A stretch of DNA of 64,000 bases from Perognathus longimembris pacificus. Its lineage: Eukaryota; Chordata; Mammalia; Rodentia; Heteromyidae. The notes under the pieces were generated by a model. The model ran no database searches, was not told the origin of the DNA, and saw only the letters and a list, made by a program, of their open reading frames with translations. Shown piece by piece: positions 45,993 to 57,153 of the stretch (its first letter is position 1; each line of letters opens with the position of its first letter). The translations under genes were made by a program, and so were the position numbers. The stretch spans positions 4,729,255-4,793,254 of the forward strand of contig NC_063175.1 in the NCBI RefSeq assembly GCF_023159225.1, written 5' to 3'.

Positions 45993-46514
45993 ATCATAAT
46001 ATTGAATAATTAACTTATTATTATAGACACTTTTTTGCAGAAAGAAAGACCAGTATGCACAAGAAGATATAGAAGACTACAAATATATAATATTCTTCTA
46101 TTTTGAAGATAAGTACATAAAATATATATATTAAAATTCTATTGTTGATTTTATAGCAGATAAAGATATAAAAAGTATAACAGTTTAATACAAAGAATTT
46201 ACAGGAATTGGATTAGTATTAGCCTGAAGTAGACTATCATGAATTAAGTTGAATATTGAAATTTGTAGAGTTAACAGTAATAAAACAGTATAATAACACT
46301 GTAAGTTAATCAATAAAAAATAGTATTGCATACTAGAAATATTTAACACAAAAATCCAAAAGCAAGATAAGAGGAAAAGAAAAGCACAGAAAGCATGAAG
46401 ACAGAGAAAACAAAATATCATTTTAATTAAATGAGTACATTATTATCAAAACTTTATTGTATTAAATTATTTAAAAGTGTTGAAGCAATCTGAGAATTGC
46501 CCCATGCTGAAACA

Positions 46515-47126
46515 CTCACAAAATGGAATTTTACTCACCCATTAGAAAAAAATGATACTGTACAATTTGTAAAGAAATGGAAAGACCTGGAAACAATTAT
46601 GTTAAATGAAGCATGTCAGGCTCAGAGAGACAAAGAATGCATGTTTTCCCTTAAATGTGAATCCTAGATTTAGCTTATAAAACTTAAAAGTAAGTATATT
46701 GGGTGGTATGCAAGTACATACAAATGTTTTGACTTAAATATGGTAGATTGGGGGAGAACTCAAATAGTGTAATGATTAGCAAAGTTGAAGAACAACAAAA
46801 TAAACGCCCAAAACCAGATACCGTTTCAAGTACCCTTTTTTCAACTCTTTTTCCTAGGGCTGGGGTAGATTCAAGTAGAAATGAGTAAAAGAGTGAAAAG
46901 GAGAAGAGGAGAATGCAGCCAAGAATTTCATGTGAATCCTACAAAGTTAAGAAGAGTAAGGGGGGAAAACAAAGAGCAAGGGAAGGGGTAGATAGGAGAG
47001 GGATGGGTGAGAATATTGAAAGGGGTGACATTGACCAACATGCATTGAATTCATAAACTGATTGTTAAATGGCAACTCCTTTGTACAACTACTTAAAAAT
47101 TTTTAAAAATTACAAATAAAAATAAG
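46515..47126 (+). mobile_element. Older L1 3' end (copy 2)
   Basis: Matches 29731-30342. Confidence 0.85.
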
Positions 47127-47355
47127 CAAGATCTAACTAGTTACCATCCACTAGAAATGGATTTTAGATGTAATTCATTACTTTTTTAAATCATAAAATG
47201 AAAGTGGAAGGATAGAAATAGAATCTTATATAACTCATAAACATACAACAATAGGGGAAGTAGTTAAACAAATACAAAACAAATAGATTTTAGTGCAAAT
47301 GTTTTAGCTAGAGACAAAGAGTCATTTCATAGTGATGAAGTAATTAATTAAATGT

Positions 47356-47564
47356 GGACACTGCTGGATCAACCAGTAATCTTACCAACTCTGGAGGCTA
47401 AGATCCATGGGATCTGAGTTCAAAGTCAGCTCAGAAAAGTCTCAGTAACTTTATTGGCAAGGTAATTAGCAAAAAGCTGGGCTGGAGGCATGGTTCACAT
47501 ACTAATCCACCAGCTGAGCAAGCAAGGCAAAAGAGCATGAGGCCCAATAACAAGAAAGAATAAA
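47356..47564 (+). mobile_element. B1-Geo composite SINE, highly diverged (copy 2)
   Basis: Matches 30572-30780. Confidence 0.6.
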
Positions 47565-47896
47565 CTTATTTAAAGAACTGAATCAATAGAATACAAGAAC
47601 TATAAATAAATAACTATGAAACTTCAAAAATACATAAACAAACACTGACAAAGCCAAAATTGGAAACAGGTAAATCAACAATAGTTGGCAATCTCAATAC
47701 TGTACTTTGAACAATCCATAGAACACTACACACAAAATGAAATTTTAGACGATTTGAAAGTCATTATGAACTACCATGAAGTAACTAATGTTTATAGAAT
47801 GTTCCATACCATAACATCAACAGATACATTGTTTTCAAGTTCACATGAATCATAATCCAAATGAAACTACATGTTAGACATGTTAGACACCAGAAA

Positions 47897-47981
47897 TCTG
47901 GTGTGGGGGCATGGTAGAAGTTGTAGGGTACTCGACTAACAAGGGAAAAGTCCTGATTTCAAACTTCAATACTGCCAAAAG
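47897..47981 (+). mobile_element. ID/tRNA-like SINE fragment (copy 2)
   Basis: Matches 31113-31197. Confidence 0.5.
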
Positions 47982-48067
47982 TTAATAAGATAGCAAAAGA
48001 TTACAACTAATTATACAGTACATTCTATAACCATATGGTTTAAAAGTCAGCATCAGAAACATATGAG

Positions 48068-48322
48068 AAGCCTGGAGACAGTGGCTCATACCTGTAATCC
48101 TAAACTTCCCAGAAGGCTGAGATCTGAGGATCATGGTTCAGAGACAGCCTGGGCAGGAAAGTCCATATAACTTTTATCTTCAATAAACTACTCAGAAAAA
48201 GCATGAAGTGGCACTGTGGTTCAAGTGGTACAGTTCTAGCCTTGAGAAAGAGACTCAAGGACAGCACCCAGGAGCCAAGTTCAAGCCCCCAGGACCAGTC
48301 AAACAAACAAAACAAAACACAC
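48068..48322 (+). mobile_element. B1-Geo composite SINE (copy 2)
   Basis: Matches 31284-31538. Confidence 0.93.
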
Positions 48323-48629
48323 ATGCAGGAAATGTACAAATACTAAAAATTCAACAAAATACTTCTAAAGGATTCCCAAATCAAAAGAGAAACCACAGTA
48401 GTATTAGAACATACATACAGTTTGATATTGATGGAAAAAATACATTCTGAGCAACATATTAGGTGCTCATCCTGGTGAAAACATAAGCGTATGCCTGTAC
48501 ACACCAAAAAGGCCTACTCTTTGACTCATCTAAATTATATAGCATAGCCACTGTTGTACATGTGGCCTGTTGTTGATGGAAATGTGGTTATAGTACACAC
48601 AACTATATTGTTAAAATGAACACCAATGA

Positions 48630-48953
48630 GTGAATATTGTAGTAAAACCCATGGATATAGCTAAAGCAGTGTCAAGAAGGAAACTGAAAAGTTGCTCTCC
48701 AACAATGGAAAAGAAGGATCTTTATATATCTTTATATCTTTATATATCACCCTGCACCAAAATCAGTTCCAAATGGATCAAAGAACTCAAAATTAAAACA
48801 GATACCCTGAAAACACTAAAAGAAGGAGTAGGAGAAACACTTGAGCTCCTTGGCACTTCCTTAATAAAGGCCCAGAAATGCTACAGATCAAAGAAAGGTT
48901 GGACAAATGGGACTGCATCAAACTGCAGAGCTTCTGCAAGGCAAAGGACATAG
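48630..48953 (+). other. Junction-spanning chimeric open frame (2/3)
   Basis: Same 107-codon frame as at 31846-32169. Confidence 0.3.
48718..48748. other. Tandem duplication junction 2/3
   Basis: The same base string as the junction at 31934-31964, with the same slipped ATCTTTATAT series. The second junction was therefore copied from the first, or both came from one circular or rolling template. Confidence 0.9.
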
Positions 48954-49066
48954 CTTGCAAGATAAACAGAAAGCCCACAGATTGGGAAAAGATCTTTAAT
49001 GGCCATACAACGGACAAAGGCCTCATATGTAAAATATATGCAGAACTAAAAAAATTAAATCCCTCC
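48736..49066 (+). mobile_element. L1 ORF2 tail truncated by junction (copy 3)
   Basis: Matches 15168-15498. Confidence 0.9.
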
Positions 49067-49194
49067 TATGAGACTCTTAAGCACTCCAAAACCAGAAGTG
49101 GAGAAGAGCTGTGGCTCCACTTCTGAGAAACAAGGCTCAGGACAGCATCCATGCCTTGAGAACAAGCACCGCAACTGACCAAAAAAATAAAAAA
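49067..49194 (+). mobile_element. B1-Geo SINE right half (copy 3)
   Basis: Matches 15499-15626. Confidence 0.7.
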
Positions 49195-49472
49195 GAATTG
49201 ATTTAGCTAAGACTTTTCCTCTTTCTCTGTCTCTCTCAATCTTGCTGAATTCCTTGATAGTTTAACTTTGAGTAGTTATTTAATCCCTTGGACCTATTTC
49301 ACATGTAAACTTATTTCACATATTAAAGTGATTTAATTCCTTAAATTTACGTCACCTGTAGGTTAGAATAAAAAGCTTTATTCATTTTGTAAGACATCCA
49401 GAATTTATGAGTAGATACACAAAGTTCTTGGCATGTAATAAGAACTAAACAAACATTCTTTCTCTTCTTCAG

Positions 49473-49588
49473 TTTACAGCATTGGAAATGACCTAAGATT
49501 TGATGTTGGGAAGTATATTCCCAGAGCAACATGGATCTGTGAAGCCCATAATCTGGCCATAAAGGATTTCTACAAATATAAGCAGTAG
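49473..49588 (+). other. Weak terminal-exon candidate (copy 3)
   Basis: Same as 15905-16020. Confidence 0.15.
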
Positions 49589-50511
49589 GATCTCTAAAGT
49601 TTGATATTGCTTCAAATCTAATTTTAAGCAAGCAAAATTATTTTCAGTATTAGATTTATATACTTTGAAATATAAATATTATGTTCAAGAGCAAAAATAC
49701 AAAGATACATGCAATGTTTGGAAAGAGAATGCAAGGTCTTACATTTTAAAAATTGGAAAAGAAATATTTTACAGTCTTAAACTGAAACACCGTTAGTATT
49801 TTATCTTAAACGAAAACAGTCTATCTTGGTGCAGATGGCCTAATGCTACCTCATTGCTTGTACTGAAAGAGCATATGGTCTAGTTACTTGTAAATGTGTC
49901 AGTGAAATAATTTAATTACAGTGCTACTATCAAAAATCTGGCATCAGCTCAGATTACAAAAAAAGGTGAATTAGCTGTGTTGAAAATTATTTGTATTGTT
50001 TAGTGGTAGGTATTCCATAAATTTCTAGTCTAACTTGAAAGATTTAACAAATTATTCTTATGTTAGTTTATTCACACAGTTTATTCTACTTATACAGGAA
50101 ATAAACCACAAAATGAACAATGTCAAATGATGACAAAAAATATCAATTTGTTTTCATTGTATTCAATGATTCATAACCATTACACAGCTCCTCTGAATGA
50201 TCAATATTAAAGTTTAGCATGAGAGCTGGAGTCAAAATTTGTGGCTTCATAAATTAATTGGTAATTTATTTCAAACCCAATGCTGTACTGGGCTGACTAT
50301 AACCTGAGTCAGAATTGGCCATTAAAACTGGAATCCAGAATCAGGTTCTAAGTAATGTAAACCAAGAATGTAAGACTAACTAGAAAATAAGCAAAAGGTG
50401 GATAGGTGGATTGGGTAGTAGACAATAGTGTTGTCTTGATCATCTAGGATTTATTTTATGATTTTACACGTTCAGTAGTTTGGTTTGCTACCTGAAAGTT
50501 CTAAATAAGAG

Positions 50512-50723
50512 GGGCTGGGAATATGGCCTAGTGGTAGAGTACTTGCCTAGCATGCACAAAGCCCTGGGTTTGATTCCTCATCACCACATAAACAGAAAAA
50601 GCTGGAAGTGGCACTGTGGCTAAAGAGGTAGAATGCTAGCTAGCCTTGAGCAAAAAGAAGCCAGGGACAGTGCTCAAGCCCTGAGTCTAAGCCCTAGGAC
50701 TGGCAAAAAAAAAACCCAAAAAC
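50512..50723 (+). mobile_element. IDL-Geo SINE (copy 3)
   Basis: Matches 16944-17155. Confidence 0.93.
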
Positions 50724-50755
50724 AAGTTCAAATAAGAGTGATATTGAAAAGCTTG

Positions 50756-51842
50756 ATATGAAAAATGATAATTGAAAAAATACTCTACATCACTGGCCAT
50801 AAAGGAAATGCAAATCAAAACAACATTGAGATTCCATCTCACCCCAGCAAGAATGTCATATATCAAGAAAACTAATAATAACAATTGTTGGAGGGGATGT
50901 GGCCAAAAGGGAACCCTACTTCATTGTTGGTGGGAATGTAAACTGGTTCAGCCACTCTGGCAAGCAGTATGGAGATTCCTCAGCAGGCTCAATATAGAAC
51001 TCCCCTATGACCCAGGAGCCCCACTGTTGGGTATCTATCCAAAAGCCCACAAACAAAATCACAGTAATGCCACCAGCACAACAATGTTCATCGCAGCACA
51101 ATTTGTCATAGCGAGAAGCTGGAACCAACCCAGATGCCCCTCCATAGATGAATGGATCAGGAAAATGTGGTACATTTACACAATGGAATTTTATGCCTCT
51201 ATCAGAAAGAATGACATTGTTCCATTTGTAAGGAAATGGAAGGACTTGGAAAAAGTTATACTAAGTCAAGTGAGCCAGACCCAAAGAAACATGGACTCTA
51301 TGGCCTCCCTTATTGGGAATAATTAGTACAGGTTTAGGCAAGCCATAGCAGAGCATCACAAGGCCCAATAGCTATACCCTTAGAAACACATAAGATGATG
51401 CTAATTGAAATGAACTCCATGTTATGGAAACAAGTGATATATCACAGTTGTAACCACTTTCAACGTCCTATGTGTATGTGTAGTTTCTATTATAGATAAT
51501 GTTTTGTATCACCTTCCTATGTTTGTACCTACACTATCTCTGTAATCTTATCTGAGTATATTGGAAACCGTGTTTACTGGTATTGGAAGTAGGAAATTCA
51601 AAGGGAATACCAAATTCGAGAGACACAGGGTAAAAAAAGAGAAATAACTACAAAAGCAATACTTGCAAAACTGGTGTAAGTGAACTGAACACCAGGGGGG
51701 AGGAGGGAAAAGGGGGGAGGGAGGGCGGCATGAGGGACAAGGCAACAAACAGTACAAGAAATGTATCCAATGCCCAACGTATGATACTGTAACCTCTCTG
51801 TACGTAAGTTTGATAATAAAAATTTGAGAAAAAAAAAAAAAA
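50756..51842 (+). mobile_element. 5'-truncated L1 (copy 3)
   Basis: Matches 17188-18274. Confidence 0.93.
50772..51326 (+). pseudogene. L1 ORF2 C-terminal fragment, open (copy 3)
   Basis: Same 184-residue translation as 17204-17758. Confidence 0.93.
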
Positions 51843-52287
51843 GCTGGGAGCCAGTGGCTCACACCTATAATCCTAGATACTCAGGATGCTCACAAGATAT
51901 GAGGATCACAGTTGCAAGCCAACCAGGGCAGAAAAATCCATGAAACTCTTTTTTTTTGTTTTTTGCCAGTCTTGGGGCTTGACTCAGGGCCTGAGCACTG
52001 TCCTTGGCTTCTTTTTGCTCAAGGATAGCACTCTGCCAACTTGAGCCACAGCATCATTTCTGGCCTTTTCTATATATGTGGTGCTGAGGAATCGAACCTA
52101 GGGCTTCATGTATATGAGGCAAGCACTCTTGCTGCTAGGCCATATTCCCAGTCCCTATGAAACTCTTAACTACAATCAATCAGCAAAAATGCAGGAGTGG
52201 AGCTGGGGCTCAATTAGTAGTGTATTAGCTTTGATTGGAAAACAAAAGTTAAGGGCAGTTCCAGGCCCTGACTTCATGCCCCAGTAC

Positions 52288-52289
<2 letters not shown>
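51843..52289 (+). mobile_element. B1-Geo SINE split by IDL-Geo (copy 3)
   Basis: Matches 18275-18721. Confidence 0.85.
51951..52156 (-). mobile_element. IDL-Geo SINE nested in B1-Geo (copy 3)
   Basis: Matches 18383-18588. Confidence 0.94.

Positions 52290-52290
<1 letters not shown>

Positions 52291-52347
<57 letters not shown>
52291..52347. repeat. (CA)n microsatellite (copy 3)
   Basis: 57 nt, the same length as in copies 1 and 2. Confidence 0.98.
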
Positions 52348-52350
<3 letters not shown>

Positions 52351-52677
52351 CTGGAGGATGAATAATTTCTCCAGGAGATGATCAAGTATAGAAAGCTTCA
52401 AAAGCAGTTGTCTCTGGGGATGATATAGTAACATCATGGCCTGAGATAAATATGCTGCATTGAGGGTACCAAGGATGATGTTGCTTCATACTTCCAAAAG
52501 TTAAAAAATTGTCATGAGATTTTTAATATGTTAATAGCTAATTAAAAATTCTAGAAGCTACAAGTCCCATTTTCACAAAAATTGTCATCATCAAACCAGA
52601 AATAGTTAAGAATATATTTAAGAATAATAATCACAGTAGCAGTGATTATACTGACAATAGTGGCAGCAAACACAAAT

Positions 52678-52838
52678 TGTTAACTACTGCATCATGCACA
52701 GTGCATTGTATTATTTAATCTCCACTGGAATTCTGATAAATATTCTACTGGTCGCATTCCCAAGATAAGGTGCTTTGGAAACGTTAGGTAAATTAAGATG
52801 CTTGAAAGTGACAGATCTGATTTGATAAAATTACATTA
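52678..52838 (-). repeat. MIR-like ancient SINE (copy 3)
   Basis: Matches 19110-19270. Confidence 0.45.
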
Positions 52839-53050
52839 AAATCAGGGTTAACCCTAGCAAGCATAAGCCTCTGAATTTGAACTCCACTTTCACCGTAAAT
52901 AAATAACAAAAAAGGATCACAGTTGCCAATGAAGTTTATAAAAGCCTTTATAAATATTTGTACAATTGAGTAATATAATGATGATGTACATTTATTGAAT
53001 ATTTAATGTCTCTTAGGCTCAGTATTTAACACTTCTTCCTTTCTTTCTGC

Positions 53051-53263
53051 AGGTCCTGAGGCTTGCAGTCAGGGCATTGGTGCTATCTCTGAACTTTTTG
53101 GTCAAGTCTAGTGCTCTACCACTTGATCCACAGCTCCACTTCCATCTTTTTGATGGCTAATTGGAAATAACAGTCAGCTCCGCCTAGGCTGGCTTGCACC
53201 TTGATCCTCAGATTCAGCTTCCTGAATAGTTAGGATTACAGGCTTAAGCCTCTGGCCCCTGGC
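53051..53263 (-). mobile_element. B1-Geo composite SINE (copy 3)
   Basis: Matches 19483-19695. Confidence 0.88.
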
Positions 53264-53272
53264 TTTTTTTAA

Positions 53273-53905
53273 ATGCTCTTTATAATATCAGCTCATTTAC
53301 ATTTTATAATACCCCAAGAGTCAGGACCAGTATGTGTCAGAGTCAGAATTCAAATGGGAGAACCCATCTGTGCCAAAGGCCTCAATGCAAGGGCTTTGCT
53401 ACAATGTGGATATTTGCATAACTTGAACCTTCCTGATTTCTATTTACTGGAAAGGTTCTATCTGCTGGAAAACATTTGGTGTTTTCCTTCTCTACATCAT
53501 AAAGTATTTCAACAGTTGTTGAAGACATTGTACACCAAATTTTATCTCAGGAAATCATTCTCCGTATACATATTCAATTATTTTCTGATTTATGTCTCAA
53601 AAGTACTAACCCTAGAATCCCAGATCTTTGAGATGAAGAGTAACGTGTATGCATCAGAAGGAATTCCTGTGGATCAACTGTTTGTTGATGTCTGTGTTAC
53701 CGATGATACTTTCATGTCATGGTTCAGACAACTGTTTGAGTCCCTGAGCATCTCTTTTTTAGGATGCCAATTGCATGACCTTCTGAGAGATTCAAAGCCC
53801 CCTTGGCCCATCAACATGCCCTCCCAAAGAAACCCAGCTGGAAATACTCCTGTCCTTCAATCTCATTCATCCTATCTTATCCCAGTCCTAATTCTGTTTT
53901 CATAA
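53273..53905 (+). other. 210-codon open reading frame, unknown (copy 3)
   Basis: The translation is identical to that of 19705-20337. Confidence 0.25.
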
Positions 53906-54366
53906 TTAACCCTGGCTTGAAGATCTGACAAAAGTATACTTGAGCAGAAAAACTGAAAACTGAGGAAAAGATACGCAGATCTAAACTCATATGCATTAGC
54001 AGACAGGGAAAGGAAGGTCAGCTAGGAGAAATTTACACACAGATTATCACAAAGATATTTTTCATCATAATCAATTTCAAAGGGATAACCTATCTATTTT
54101 ACAGTTATTGATTTTACACCTGTAAAAAACCAACATAGATTGTAGCCATTAATATTTTCATAAAACTGTGTTTTCTAAATTATTTTCAAAAAGAAGAATG
54201 CTTGTCATCAAATTTTACTTGCATGAAATGTTAACTCCCACCACTTTCCTCAAATGATAAAACGATCTCCAAATACATCAACATATGATTGGCTATTGAT
54301 AAATATCCTAATCAACTTACCAATGCCTCTTTGTGCTAACCTATCCCCTCCCTCTCCATAATGTGC

Positions 54367-54434
54367 CTTCCTTCCTTCCTTCCTCCCTCTCTCCCTCCCT
54401 CCCTCCCTCCCTCCCTCCCTCCCTCCCTCCCTCC
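54367..54434. repeat. (CCTT)n/(CCCT)n tract (copy 3)
   Basis: Matches 20799-20866. Confidence 0.97.
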
Positions 54435-54451
54435 TTTTTCTTTCTGTGCTC

Positions 54452-54674
54452 GCCAGTCCTGGGGCTTGAGCTCAGGGCCTGAGGGCCAAGTTCATTTGCT
54501 CACAGCTAGTTCTCTACCAACTTGAGCCGCTGCTTCACTTGTAGCTTTTTCTTTAGTAGTTTATTGGAGGTAAGAGTCTCACAAACTTGGTTACCCAGGA
54601 TGGCTTCAAACCTCAGTCCTCAGATCTCAGGCTCCTGAGTAGCTATTACACATGTGAGCCACCACCATCCAGAT
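54452..54674 (-). mobile_element. B1-Geo composite SINE (copy 3)
   Basis: Matches 20884-21106. Confidence 0.9.
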
Positions 54675-55207
54675 GTTTATTTTCCAATTAGTGTAAAATT
54701 TGACTAATTCAAAGCAAGGCATAACATTAGATATTGTCTGCACAAAGAAAATGTACTTTTAAGTCTTACCAGTGTTAATGTGACAAGTAGTCAACTCCGT
54801 GAGAACTTTCGTAATTGGAGACTGTATCTGAGCAACTTGGATATATGCAGGTCCTTTCAATATAGTGTCCCAGGAAAAGGTCTCAGGAGCAATCTCTCTC
54901 TGTGACTCGGGAACACCATTCACAGTGCACTAAAATTCATAAGGGGACAAAGAGGAATGGGAATCTATTAACAAAACTTCATAGACTTTTTGCCAATACT
55001 CCTTGAATGTATTTAACCATTCAGAAGCCTTTGCTTATCACAAATATTTATGATGCAAGATGCACACCTCCAGTTGCAGGGTGTGCTCTGTATATTAACT
55101 ATAACCAAAATTCGGGTCATTTCAACACACCCACTGGACACCTGCAACTTCACATAGTACTAGTTACTAAATATACTACATTTTTTCTTTCACATTCACT
55201 CCTGTGA

Positions 55208-55328
55208 TAGTTTTTAATTTTTCTTTTTATTATCTTTCAGTACTTATACAAAGAGTTAACATTCAACAAATCAGTTTTTATGTGCAATGCATGTTGAGCA
55301 ATATCACTCCTTTAACTTATAAATTAGG
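55208..55328 (-). mobile_element. L1 3' UTR fragment (copy 3)
   Basis: Matches 21640-21760. Confidence 0.65.
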
Positions 55329-55952
55329 CACAGTAAAAAATGAATAACAACCACAAAAGAGTGCAGTATACTGAAATAAGATTTTCAGATCACTACTTTT
55401 GAGTCTGGGGCCAATTATTAAACAAAGTAAGAGTTAGTGAAACACAAGCACTGCAATACTAATCTACTAAATTACTAAATACTAAATTACTCTATCTGAT
55501 GACTGAGATGACTACGAGGTAACTGACAGGTGAGTGTGATATACTGCATGGACACTCTAGACAAAAGGACAATTCACATCCTACGTAGCATGGAGTATAA
55601 TGAAATGAGAAATTATCATACACTCAAAGCAGTGTGTAATATAAAACTTATGAATTACTCATTTCTGGAATTTTTCCATTAAATAGTTTGTAGTTGACTG
55701 TAAGTAACTGAAACATTAGAGTTAAACTAAATTGAGGCCAGTTGAGTGCCATGTGCTATGTATTTGGAATTTTTTAACTAAAGCCTCAAGTCAAAGGCTA
55801 AGATTCATGCCCTAGCCAGACCAATTATCAGGGCCTCTTTGGAAAATCTACATTTATACAATGTAAAAGACTGAAATGAAGAACTAAACTGACATAGGCC
55901 ACATACTTTATACTGTTCAACATGGAGGTTTTTAACCTTTCCATTGTTTTCT

Positions 55953-56072
55953 TTTTTAAATTTACTTTATTGCTATATATAAAAGTGATGTTCAGAAGAA
56001 TTACTGTTAAATAGTCAGGTAATGAGTTCATTTCCTTTTGCATAGTGTCATCCCTTCTCTCACCCTTGCTTT
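55953..56072 (-). mobile_element. L1 3' UTR fragment (copy 3)
   Basis: Matches 22385-22504. Confidence 0.6.
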
Positions 56073-56077
56073 TTTGG

Positions 56078-56313
56078 GGGGAAAGGGGTTGGTCATGGGT
56101 TTGAACTCAGGGCCTAGATGTTGTCCCTGAACTTTTTCACTCAAGGCTAGAGCTCTATCACTTCAAGCCTCAGTGCCACTTCCAAGTTTCTGGTGGATAA
56201 GTGGAGATAATTGCTGCATAGACTTTTCTGCTCAGGCTGACTTCAAATCCCAATCCTCAGATCTCAGCTTCTGAGTAACTAAGATTATAGGCATGAACAC
56301 TTGCACATGGCTC
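56078..56313 (-). mobile_element. B1-Geo composite SINE (copy 3)
   Basis: Matches 22510-22745. Confidence 0.88.
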
Positions 56314-56472
56314 TTGTTTTATTAACTTAAAAAATTCTCTTCATTTTCTGTTATTTTCTTGCTTCTCTCTCCTTTTTCCTCCCTCCTTCTTTCTCTCTAT
56401 TTCTCCTTTACTATTCTTGGTTAAAATATACAAAGGAAGGGAGAGTTCCACTCACTGAGAATACAGTATAAA

Positions 56473-56658
56473 GGACTGGACTGGTGCTTTTTAGAAATTA
56501 TCTCACTTGATCTTCAAATGAGATGTCCAGATTTCTGTTTTGAAAAAAAGGAAACTGAGAATTAGGGAATTAGGAATTTGCTAAAATCAGACGATGAGCT
56601 CTAAGAATGGAACTCAATCATGATTTTCTATCTTTCAAAGGCCATGCTACATCTAGCC
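56473..56658 (-). repeat. MIR-family ancient SINE (copy 3)
   Basis: Matches 22905-23090. Confidence 0.7.
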
Positions 56659-57041
56659 CCTTGTATATTTGAGATGAAAAGGACATATGTACAGAGAAAG
56701 GCACTCTAAAAGAAGCATGGTGTAACAATAATCACAGATAATACTAATGGTTACTGAAAAAAATTCTCCATTTTGTGAACCCTTGGGAATATTAACAAGG
56801 ACATAGGACTAAGGGTGGCCTTTGGGGGTGATGATGGCATTCTTTTTATATAATTGGGGGTGACAAAGGTCAATCGATTCATAATATTCACCAACATGTG
56901 TAAATAAGATTCTTGTGCTGTACTTAGTGGGAAAATTAAGAAAAATCCATTTTCTTCAAAGTACTCTTTTGTTTCAGTGTTCATATAACTAAATATTAAT
57001 TTCTAAATATACATTTCCATTAAATGCAGCAGAAGGAGAAA

Positions 57042-57153
57042 GAGGAGGAGGAGGAGGAGGAGGAGGAGGAGGAGGAGGAGGAGGAGGAGGAGGAGGAGGA
57101 GGAGGAGGAGGAGGAGGAGGAGGAGGAGGAGGAGGAGGAGGAGGTGGTGGTGG
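57042..57153. repeat. (GGA)n polypurine tract, variant (copy 3)
   Basis: Same total length as in copies 1 and 2, but the AAG interruption is GAG (G at 57078) and a GAG next to the GTG run is GTG (T at 57145). These are the only inter-copy differences noticed. Confidence 0.98.

Larger units (their letters stand above)
31952..48735 (+). repeat. Tandem segmental duplication unit, copy 2 (16,784 bp)
   Basis: Each landmark of copy 1 recurs here at exactly +16,784, including all microsatellite ends. No difference from copy 1 was noticed by eye. Unlike copy 1 its L1 ORF2 start is abruptly truncated by the junction. Unlisted gaps hold the same unassigned DNA as in copy 1. Confidence 0.97.
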
